From Cepaea nemoralis (Eukaryota > Mollusca > Gastropoda > Stylommatophora > Helicidae), in the NCBI GenBank assembly GCA_014155875.1, contig JACEFZ010016121.1, forward strand, positions 260,001-324,000: a stretch of DNA of 64,000 nucleotides, given 5' to 3'. A program made the position numbers and the translations under genes. Below, one piece after another: positions 10,452 to 20,711 of the stretch. Numbering within the stretch: the first letter of the stretch is position 1; the number at the start of each line of letters is the position of its first letter. The notes beneath the pieces are model-generated. The model did not search any database and had not been told where the DNA came from. It was given only the letters and a program-made list of their open reading frames with translations.

Positions 10452-11040
10452 TTAGTTAGTTAGTTAGAGGCAGTTCCAACTTCACAGCAACGGGTCGTCC
10501 CCATTATGCTCCGTTCCTGTGCCAGTGAATATCACACAAAACGCTCCCCACTGCCCAATGTGAAAAGTGGAAAAGACAGGAGTCTCGACAAGCAACAGCC
10601 CGCACAGATACACTGTGCATAATGCCGCCACCAGAATGTCAACACACCCGTCCCCCACGAAACACCCAATTCATCTCTGATGGAATCGGCAGTCATTTTC
10701 CTATCTGGATGTTTCCTAGATGTTCACCTACACAGTCCACGAACATACAGTTCATCACCGACGGCAGTGGCAGTCAACCAGAAGCCCAGCAGACACGCAT
10801 TGCTGCATAAGGCAAAAACTGGTCAACTCTGGGACATAGCCACCTGCCATCGCTCCGAACATGCAGTCAAGTTCCAAAAATAAAAACTTGGGCAGATTCA
10901 AAAGCACTTCACACGAAACTCACAGCTCACAGTGTCGCGCCACGCACTCACTCAGTAGCAGGGCGACGGAACCATCAAGCCTCCTTAGTCGCCTCTTACG
11001 ACATGCGTGGTAGGCTGCAGTGTTGCTATTCTTTGCTTCC
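10452..11040 (-). mobile_element. LINE-like repeat R, copy 1, with TTAG tail
   Basis: It starts with GTTAGTTAGTTAGAGGC, read as a (CTAA)n tail on the minus strand, and shares about 530 bp with 12136-12690, including CAACGGGTCGTCCCCATTAT and GTGTCGCGCCACGCA. It interrupts the 27-bp minisatellite. Confidence 0.65.
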
Positions 11041-11044
11041 CTTA

Positions 11045-12100
11045 TATGCCCCGGCAACACACGGGAGTGGCTCCTATACCATGTGGCTAAAATTGAGCAC
11101 CTATATCCTGTGGCTATGACTGAGCAACTATTTCATGTGGCAACAATTGCGCACATATACAATGTAGGTACAACTAAGCACCTATTGGATATGACTAACA
11201 CTGAGCACATATGATCATCATCATAATCTAGTGCCTTGCAGGTTGGCCTGGGCGATCATGCGTCTCGACAAATTGAGGTCTCCGACGGCATGGATCAATT
11301 CGTGTTTAGCCCCGGGAAGGTTAACCCGGTCAACATGAGATGCCCCTATGCAGAAGTCGGATGTGTAAACTGCCACCTAACAAAGGTGCACAACTGTAAA
11401 CGCCACCTATACAATGACTGTAAACTAGGACACCCTATACAATGAGTTAAACTTGACCACATACGAAATGAGTTAAACTTGACCACTATACAATGAGGTT
11501 AAACTTGACCACCTATACAATGAGTTAAACTTGACCACCTATACAATGAGGTTAAACTTGACCACCTATACAATGAGGTTAAACTTCCTATACAATGAGG
11601 TTAACTTGACCACCTATAGAATGAGGTTAAACTTGACCACCTATACAATGAGGTTAAACTTGACCACCTATACAATGAGGTTAAACTTGACCACCTATAC
11701 AATGAGGTTAAACTTGACCACCTATAGAATGAGGTTAAACTTGACCACCTATACAATGAGGTTAAACTTGACCACCTATACAATGAGGTTAAACTTGACC
11801 ACCTATACAATGAGGTTAAACTTGACCACCTATACAATGAGGTTAAACTTGACCACCTATACAATGAGGTTAAACTTGACCACCTATACAATAAGGCTAA
11901 AACTGTTCCCCCCCCCCCCCCGCCCCCATACAATGTGGCTAAAATTGAATTGCGCACGTATATAATGTCTAAAATTGAGTACCTATACATTGTGGCTAAA
12001 ATTGAGCACCTATACATTGTGGCTAAATTTGGACACTTATACAGTGTGTCTAAAATTGAGCACCTTTATAATGTTGCTATCAGGTCGATTCTGTTCACAA
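11045..12100. repeat. 27-bp minisatellite, including a homogenised core
   Basis: From about 11440 to 11890 nearly identical 27-bp units follow one another (core ACCTATACAATGAGGTTAAA plus CTTGACC). Because 27 is a multiple of 3 this gives a false protein of repeating LTTYTMRLN. Flanking units are diverged. A LINE end fragment lies at about 11213-11310 and a poly-C tract at 11907-11922. Confidence 0.92.
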
Positions 12101-12135
12101 ATAATGTATAACAGATGAACAGAAAACATTCACTA

Positions 12136-12690
12136 GATAGTTTGTTAGTTAGTCGCGGTTCCAACTTCACGGCAACGGGTCGTCCCCATTATGCTCTGTT
12201 CCTGTGTCAGTGAATATCACACAAAATGCTCCTCATTGTCCAATGTGACAAGTAGAAAAAACAGGAGTCTCGGCAAGCCAACAGCCCGCACAGGTACACG
12301 GTGCATAATTCCGCCGTCAAAAATTGCCAACACAAAAGTCCTCCACAAAAAATAAAGTTCATCGTCGATGGAAGCGCCAGTCACCAAAAAGACTTAATTG
12401 ACCCGGGTTTTATCTCATACGGCTCGGTTTCTTTCCGCAGAACGACCCACCAAAAGGGCCGCACAAAGCACAAACTCCGTAGCTCCAGCGACGATTCCCA
12501 GGAATATCATGAGAAAATGCACTCGTGAACCGAAAGAGCAAACCAGTTTATTCAGCAACATCAGGCCGCCATTGTTCCGAACATGCAGTTAACATTACAA
12601 ACAACCGCGGACAGAAGTAAACGCATTTCACAAGAAATTCACAGCTCATAGTGTCGCGCCACGCATTCACTCAGTAGCAATTACTATTTA
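12136..12690 (-). mobile_element. LINE-like repeat R, copy 2
   Basis: Second copy of the repeat at 10452. It ends about 27 bp from the host exon at 12717-12886, so the exon's donor side is almost directly bordered by a transposon. Confidence 0.65.
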
Positions 12691-12716
12691 CATTAAACGC
12701 AGAAATTTGAACTCAC

Positions 12717-12886
12717 AGACCGCCCTCCCAGCTTCCCATACACCTGAGTGATGATTTTGCCATTCTTATCTTTGATAGGTGCACCACCTCCAGGGCTCCC
12801 CCACGGGTAGTACGGTTTACTTTCTTCATTTGTGAAGTCAAGGTCAAAGGTGGCCTTTCCTGGGATGTCTTCTTTAATGACGGATT
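12717..12886 (-). CDS. Host-gene exon with a CSPP1-type WGxxGGGAP motif
   Basis: This 170-nt exon (2 nt plus 56 codons) lies between the acceptor TTTGTTTACAG and the donor TCT|GTGAGT. It encodes YYPWGSPGGGAPIKDKNGK, which closely resembles the motif YNPWGKGGGGAPLRDAKGN that I recall from vertebrate CSPP1, a centrosome, spindle-pole and ciliary protein. Its first two bases complete a Glu codon begun by the last G of the exon at 33274-33388, and it ends on a codon boundary as the exon at 796-924 requires. It is hemmed in by repeats: a LINE tail ends about 30 bp downstream and a 32-bp minisatellite begins about 60 bp upstream. The motif likeness is clear. Orthology to CSPP1 is an inference; another protein with GGGAP motifs is possible. 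Confidence 0.8.
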
Positions 12887-12944
12887 CTGTAAACAAAAGT
12901 TATTGATTTTATTTCAGACATAATCAATGTTAGGGATCAATATT

Positions 12945-13805
12945 AGAGATCATTAACCTTAGAAATCACCAACATTTGAAATCATCAACATTGGAGAACA
13001 TGATCGTTATAGAACATCAACGTTAGAAATAATTAATATTAGAGAATATGAACGTTAGAGATCATCAACATTAGAGAATATGAACGTTAGAGATCATCAA
13101 CATTAGAGAATATGAACTTTAGAGATCATCAACATTAGAGAATATGAACTTTAGAGATCAACAACATTAGAGAATATGAACTTTAGAGATCATCAACATT
13201 AGAGAATATGAACTTTAGAGATCATCAACATTAGAGAATATGAACTTTAGAGATCATCAACATTAGAGAATATGAACTTTAGAGATCATCAACATTAGAG
13301 AATATGAACGTTAGAGATCATCAACATTAGAGAATATGAACGCTAGAGATCATCAACATTAGAGAATATGAACGCTAGAGATCATCAACATTAGAGAATA
13401 TGAACTTTAGAGATCATCAACATTAGAGAATATGAACGCTAGAGATCATCAACATTAGAGAATATGAACGCTAGAGATCATCAACATTAGAGAATATGAA
13501 CTTTAGAGATCATCAACATTAGAGAATATGAACTTTAGAGATCATCAACATTAGAGAATATGAACGTTAGAGATCATCAACATCAGAGATCATCACCATC
13601 AGAGATAACTAACACTAGAGATAATCAACGTTAGAGACCATCAATCTTAAATGTCGTCAACGTTATAGATCATCATTGTTTAAGAACATCACCATCAGAG
13701 AACATCGGCATTTAACATTTTTAAAATCAAGTTTAGGGATTATCAGCATTATATAATATCAACATTAGAGGTCTTTAACGTTAGCGTCCCTCGACATTAA
13801 TGGTT
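12945..13805. repeat. 32-bp minisatellite in the 20-kb intron
   Basis: Units made of GAACTTTAGAGATCATCAAC plus ATTAGAGAATAT repeat with period 32, about 17 times with few changes at 13040-13580, with decayed units on both sides. The array resumes at 15427-15530 beyond an inserted LINE. Confidence 0.92.
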
Positions 13806-13816
13806 CTCAGCGTTAA

Positions 13817-15415
13817 GTGTTATTGTTGTTGCTGAGTTGGGTTAAGAACCGACATCACTGAACTCAGGACATTCCCATACGTGCTCCGTCCCCTCGTTCA
13901 ACAGCCAGCGAAGAGTCATACTACTAATCGTTCCCACCGCTATCTGATTAAAAGTTCTCCTGGTCTACACTCTCAGTTTTGAGATTCTTCTAGAACCCCT
14001 GCCGATCCCCCGCAATCTCATTTTTTTCCACATTTGAGGTTCTCAATCTGTTCCTCCGCCTTCTCCACCTGGTACCACAAACGCATGACACCCTCCTCTT
14101 TGTCCATAGGCAATCTACTACCAAGAGGTGCATTCCCTCCTAGCCTATCAGCCTGTTCATTCCCCCGCACTCCTGCATCAATCAATCAGTCAATCAAGTG
14201 CCATGCCGGAAAGCGTGGGCGGTCATGACTCGCCATTTCACTCGATCACCAGAGTCGTGGATCAGCTCAGTGTTCCTGTCTCGTCCATGCCATGTGGCAA
14301 AGCCATCCAGGTATTTTCCTCTCGGTCTTCCTCGTGGTCTGTTCCCCTCGATCTTGCCAGTTGTCAATAAGTTCTCCAATCCACTTCTTCTCATAACATG
14401 TCCAAAAAATTTTGACTGTCTTCGTCTAATTTCTCTAATCAGTCTACGATTTTCATTTGTCTCCTGTAGTACTTGGTCATTGGTTTTTCTGTCTGTCCAT
14501 GGTATTCTTTGCATTTTCCTCAGAAACCACATTTCTGTAGCCATCAGATGTTTTTCAGCTTGACAGCACATTGTCCAAGTTTCACATCCATACAAAAGAA
14601 CAGGCTCTATGTATCCTCCTCAACACTCTTTTTCTCGTTTCAATTGACATCTTTTTATTGGTCAGAATGTCTTTCATCGTGCTAAAGGCTACTTTTGCCA
14701 TGGCGATTCTTGTTCTAATCTCTTCAAGGCATCTCCCATCAGATGTTATGACTGTTCCGAGATAATTGTATCGATTCACTTGTTGCAGAATATTCCCATT
14801 TACTTGTATATTACATTGTGGTACTTCGTTCTTCCTAGTGACGACCATAACCTGTGTCTTCCTACAATTTAATTCCAACCCCAGCTGCTCACTGTGTACA
14901 ACCACAGCGTCTACTAATTGTTGCAGATCCTGTGCATTGTCTGCAATCAAAACTGTATCATCTACATATCTAATGTTATTGATGTTTATTCCACAAATGC
15001 TGATTTTATGTATCTCTTCTACATTTCTGAAAATATTTTCACTATATAGGGAAAAAAGATCTGGAGATATTATACATCCCTGCCTAACACCTCTCTTAAT
15101 AGGTTGATATTGTCCCACTTCATTATCAATCCTGCATAGCCAGGGCAAAATATCCATACAATTCTCACAATCTGTGACCTCTAAAGCGACGATAGCCATT
15201 CCACACGAAACATTCCTTTCTCCACCATACTAAGCATACTCTTTGAATCCGTGATGAATACAATGTGTGTTGCAGTAGTCTCCTCGAACCAGCAGAATGC
15301 CGCTGTTACTGCCCCTCCTCCATTCTCATGCTGGAGGTCGCAGTCTCATATGCCAGACTCTCCTTTTTCAAGACTCGTCCATTAGCCGTTGCAATAAAAC
15401 TCCAACCACTACAAC
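13817..15415 (-). mobile_element. RNase-H-type LINE 3' end, interrupted by a second LINE
   Basis: This element is flanked by the 11-bp direct repeat CTCAGCGTTAA (13806-13816 and 15416-15426), which also matches the minisatellite it interrupts. Its two parts, 13817-14176 and 15131-15415, are collinear with the uninterrupted relative at 4533-5098. Between them sits the LINE at 14177-15130. The coding remnant is the RNase H and C-terminal region; it is 5'-truncated and broken. Confidence 0.8.
14177..15130 (-). mobile_element. 5'-truncated RTE-type LINE nested in another LINE
   Basis: The direct repeat CCTGCAT (14170-14176 and 15131-15137) borders this copy, and the tail is a TTGATTGA-type repeat. 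Its coding part runs from about 15120 to 14195 on the minus strand with one frameshift near 14590. The first piece has RGVRQGCIISP and the catalytic YVDDTVLIA of reverse transcriptase, followed by NYLGTVITSDG. The second piece has YGCETWTM, KFFGHVMRR and RPRGRPRGK, usual at the C-terminus of RTE-like endonuclease/reverse-transcriptase proteins. The endonuclease and most of the RT are missing. Confidence 0.82.
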
Positions 15416-15529
15416 CTCAGCGTTAAATGATCATCAACTTAGTTAACAGAAACATTATAGAACATCTACGTTAGAAATGAAATAATCAACCGTAGAGAAT
15501 ATCAGCGCTCTTAGAAATAGAAGAATGAA

Positions 15530-16282
15530 CGAACGAACGAACGGACTTTATTTTCAAAGGGTAACAAATTGGGCACGCAGGCCCGTCTTACATTCGGCCC
15601 TTCCAATCACTCATCTTTCTTTCATCAACAGTGCATAGGAAAAAACATTGTCAAATGAATTTTGTAAACATAAACAATGCATATTACTATGTTATGAGAC
15701 ACATCCACCACCCACCCACACATCTCTCCCACCCAACCACACACACAAGCCAGACACACATACATTCCCCCACCCATCCACCACATCCCTACACCTACAC
15801 ATCTCCCCACCCACCCACACCTCCCACCCACCACAAATCCCATCCACCCACACCCCAAACACACACACATCCTCCACCCACTCACACCCACCCACCTACA
15901 CACATCCACCCACCTACACCATCTCCCCACCCACTCACATATCCTCTACCCGTCTCATTACCCACCAACAATCACTCACTCACATATCCTCCTCCACCCA
16001 CACACCCCCAACCACCCAGCCAAACACACATACCTCAGCCACACATCCCCATGCACATACACATCTCCCTGCAAACTCACATATCCCGCGCCTACCCACA
16101 CACAAATTCCTCATCCACCCATATAATCTCCCCCAGCCCACTCACAGATCCCGAGCCCACCCATACAAACATCCCCCACAATCTCCTAACCTACACACAC
16201 TCACTCACCCACATATCCTCTACCCACCCACACATCCTCTATCCACCCATCCCCCAACCAAACATCCCTTAACCATACACCC
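15530..16282 (-). mobile_element. GTGGGTG element, copy 1 (left part)
   Basis: On the minus strand this reads a GTGGGTG/GATGTGTG-rich body (15712-16270) followed by a conserved module (15545-15712) with GATGAGTGATTGGAAGGGCC, GTAAGACGGGCCTGC and AATAAAG, and a (GTTC)n tail at about 15530-15545. The same module ends the copies at 40762-40946 and 62571-62754. The LTR retrotransposon is inserted in its body; the rest is at 25756-25840. Confidence 0.7.
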
Positions 16283-19200
16283 TGTCACTTGTTTACCCGG
16301 GAGGAATGTAGAATCAACAAGCACATCTTCAACTTTATTCTCTGTTGGGATTATTGACTGACTTCTGTCTACACTCCTCCCTTCTGTCTTCCCTTCCATA
16401 TATCTATTTCTTTCACTCTCTCTCTTTCTCGTTTATAACATACCCTGACAACAGTTCCTTTCAACGATAAATAAAAGATTTATTAATAAACTATGTCTGG
16501 TGTATGTATTGAATGTGTATCTGTAGTTGGTAGTGTCTGCTGAGGTGACTGCAAGATAGGACTTTTAGACTGGTAGTCTTCGTAATCTTCTCCGGCATAT
16601 TCAAAAGGCCAAAACATCAGATATCAAAGACAGAATTAGAACGTTCTCACCCGGTATGATCCGTTCAGCTTGTGTCTTGACTTAATCCAATTCTTGAAAA
16701 AACAAACAATTGTTCACCACAGTAACACCGTACAGTAATGTGATCACGGTAAGTCCTTTCCGTATACAGAGTTTTCCGTTTTATGTTGTTATAATCCATC
16801 AGTGAAAACACCTCCCACCTGTCCACAGTTATTTAACCGTTTTCTGAATATATGTACACTGGTCTAGGGTTCTTCCCTGTTTCGTTTAGGTGAGTACTCA
16901 ATGACAATGTTTTATCCTATTTTCTATGCTTGAATAAAGTTCCTTCTCTAAGGTTCACCAAAACCTGTTTTTGGACATTCGTTAAGCCACCCACTTTGCA
17001 TTTGCTATAGTGGCATACTTTCACTGCACCTGTGAAGTGCCTGATTAAATTAAAAGGTCTTTCCTGTATTATCAACACTGCTTTCTCTGTACAAGAGATG
17101 TACTGATTGATCTTCTTTGATAGGTCATGCTGTGTAGTAGAACCTGGGTAATTGTGGCATAACGCAGCCAACATTATTCATCTTATCAACAAATGCCGCA
17201 AAAAGAGGAAACAACATTAAAAGAAATTGACTTCACAAACGCAATTGGAGATTGGGACTTAAAACTTAACATCGAAACTGGAACTGAACAAGTGACAAAT
17301 GACGTGGATTCTTAGAAGGATTTCATCAGACCAAGCTCGGAACCCCATTGGAGGGGAAAATCACCTGACCCGCCTTCGCGCCAGTGCATAATTAACATAT
17401 ATCCCCATTTCATCAGAAATGTTAATCAGCCCGCACTTTTGTCTGAACTCGCTCCATGGACGGATGTGAGAAGATTGTGTGACCAAAAATTCAATGGACA
17501 AGGCAAAAGTCTGGATCCGAGGTACGTTTGTTAGCCCTTGATTAGACTAAAAACCCGATGTACCAAGTATCAAGTAACGTAAACCCATGTTTGTGATGTC
17601 AATTGAAATGTATGATTATTAATTAGAACCTCAGAAATGTAAAAATGCTCGACTGTAGATTCTAATGACGCAACGCCATTCCCGGGCAGAATATTCTCTT
17701 CGATGAAACTACAATCTCTGATATTCTTAAAGATAATTATTAACTTTAAGAAGTGCATTCCACTATTACATTCTATTCTAAACAACTGTGAGAAGTGATG
17801 ATTCGAAAGCAATCTTGTGCATTTCACCAGAAACATTGTAAAAGATGCTATCACTGTCTACAGCTGAAATGACAGTTCGTGTACTAGAACAAGTGCCTTG
17901 TTCTAAAACAGACTTATCTATGCCTATTTACAATCTAGAAAGCTGAAAGTGAAATCAATCTTTCCTTTCTCCTTTCTCTATAGAATTAATAGGGTTTGGC
18001 GAAATGAATATTTATATTTATGTCAAATTTAATTAGATAAGAGCACTTAGGAACTGCAATACATGAGAAAGTTGTGCTTCGCGGAACACCATCACGCGAG
18101 GTGAACTTAACTCATTACTCAACACCACTCATCACCACACAACACAACACTCAACATCACAACAACAACAGGTAATGGAAGAGAGTTATTAGACACAGAA
18201 GAAGAAGAAGTTAATTGGGAAAACACAGAGAATTATTTATACACAGTATAAACACCATTGAGTAGAAGAAATGTTATAAATGTATGTCATTTATTTACAT
18301 GCATCTTGACACCTTCTCACTCTTGTCATTGTCTCACTGTACACGTTCACTGACCCAGGTCAAATGAAGATTTACATACAGCAGGAACAAGTTGATACAA
18401 GGCGTACACAGTGTGATAAACTCTGACCACCCCATATTAACCCAACACTAGCTTAGAGAGAAAAGGAGGGGAGGGGAACTAGTTCCTACTTCAGGAATTT
18501 AGGTTCTTTTACCTACTTTTAAAAGATTGTATTGGTAGGAATGTATATATTTATGCGAATACTCATCAGTGATCTTGGTGGCTACATACCAACAACCACC
18601 CAGCACATCAGCAAACTAACCACCTAAATCAGACCTGAGAGAGGGAAGCCGAGAGAAGGAGATGAACCACAAGTGAGATGGAGGATGACTTCGCTATGAG
18701 CAGAGCATGGGGAGGCCTTCAGTGGAGCTATACGGGCAGACCTGACGTGGATCCATCAGTCAATGGACCCTGGCTTACCTAATCCTCCAGTCACCAGGTT
18801 ACATTTTACTTGGGATACACCACACCCAATCTCAGGAAACTAATAGTTAAATGTTGATGCAACATTATCATACTTAATATGTACAACATCAAAATGTTTA
18901 CTATGTTTTCACACTTGTTGACATCTCATATATTGATGCTTGTTATTGATTGTCTGGGACAATGGTCCAATGTGCAACTGTTCTATTACTTTGTGTAAAT
19001 CACAATAGAGATGTATGTACTGACCAGAAGGCTCAGGCCAGTCAATAAATGATTAACATGAATTGACCTTCTGTTAATTTGTCAAGTTCAAACCTATCTG
19101 TCAACAACTTCTTTGTACATCATGTTGTCAAAATCTAATGTGATTGATTATGTGTTTGATTGTTAAAAGATAAATTAACTCATAATGACTTGCTAAAGGG

Positions 19201-20389
19201 GGAAATAAAAGACTCTATACCTATCAACTGCTCAACATCCATGTTTTTTTCATCTAAATCAGGCTGAGAAAATTCTCCTGACTTTCCTCAGATTTGATAA
19301 ACTAAAAAGGGGGCTCCAGAGCTAAAGAATCATTGGAGAAGGGGCAGATTCCCAATTAGTAAATTACCATTCTTACCAGGGCCATAATCTATATCTCCTA
19401 GACAATACTTAACAAAACGAGGCCTGCAGATAACTCAAGGTTCATATTCTGGGGTTATTGAAGATAGAAGAGGATGGGGCTCTACATCTTTTGTTAGAGA
19501 TGGGGCATGCACTACAGTGATCTCCCACTCCCTTCAAAAATATATGACAGTCATAAACATTAAATCAGGTGATTTAAGTCTGCCTCATATCCCTGTCTAT
19601 GTGATTATCTTTCTCCAGCCGTAATGAAACAGCCTCCGAAAGAATACTCTGACATAAACAGCAGAATTCACTAAAGTATAAACTATTCACTAAATATAAA
19701 GCAATAGTAAACCCTACGCACAACCACATATTGTCCTATGCTAAAACTATACTCTAATATATTAATACCTATATATATATATATATATGCACTTATCCTC
19801 CTGGAATCGAAACACACTAGCGAATAACACACTAATATCCCATATTCGTTCAACCATTAGGGACGTGTATTTCTTTCCCCTCTCAGGAGGCATAGATCAT
19901 TCAGCCCAGTTTGGAACACACACTAACTCGAAATCTTTGTTGCTACAATTTATATTGGGCCTCCCGTTCTTCCGTGATTGTTGGAGGTCCATACATCAAC
20001 AGTCGCATCTTGACGTATCCTGTACATCACAAGGCGGTGAATTCACGTAGTGATTAGTTGCTAGTTTCATTCGCTTGTTACGCTGTTCCCTGAGTTCATC
20101 GCTGTTCGCACTTCAAAGAACTCTATTCTCTGATCACCGTCTCCCGCTGTGTTTGTCCGTTGTCGAAGTTTCCCCCAGCGCGATCGGACCGTTTCCCGTG
20201 TCCCGTCAGATCGTCAAGCAATGAACTTGGCAAACACCTGTATCCTATTTTCATATTTGTCGGTCAATGATCTTTTATTCGTCCTCATCTCAGAATGAAG
20301 TACACAATGGTTAACCCTCCTCCTTCCTTGTCATTAATGGTACATCCAAATCTATCTGGGAATCACTAAACTATCATCATTCTGTGACA
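16283..20389 (-). repeat. 3' LTR (4.1 kb)
   Basis: It matches the other LTR closely over 16283-17153 and 19554-20389, but has 2.4 kb in between (about 17154-19553) that the other LTR lacks. I see no terminal repeats or coding sequence in the extra part, so I cannot tell an insertion here from a deletion in the other LTR. Confidence 0.85.
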
Positions 20390-20711
20390 AAGGCCCCCTC
20401 TTAAGAGAGTTGACCGCGTCGACTCTTCTTCAATGTAGTTTTTATTTCTATGATCCTCCATCTTATTCCTCTTCCTCTGGAGTTGGATGTCTAGATAAGA
20501 AATCCGCTCATACATTCTCCTTACCATGGATCTTCCACTGTGAAGTTGTCCTGTTGCATCAACAACGACCATCACATCCCTCATGCGTTGAGCTTCTGCG
20601 AAGTAGCTATTAACATCACGTGTTGATGATATGATTGGATCCTCACATGGATCAACACCTCATCCAGTAGGTGACCTCACATGCACCCTACCATACTACT
20701 CATGACTGAAA

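Noticed and set aside
11531..12017. 144- and 138-codon open frames with 9-residue repeats on both strands
   Set aside because: These come from the 27-bp minisatellite; the period is a multiple of three.
10110..12100. Possible CRISPR-like array
   Set aside because: Units are contiguous, with no unique spacers between repeats, and the sequence is eukaryotic. The same applies to the 32-bp array at 12945-13805.
15625..16361. His/Pro/Thr-rich open frames on + and Gly/Trp/Val/Cys-rich ones on -
   Set aside because: Produced by CACCCA-rich repeat DNA. The same occurs at 38771-39127, 40526-40854 and 60887-62615.
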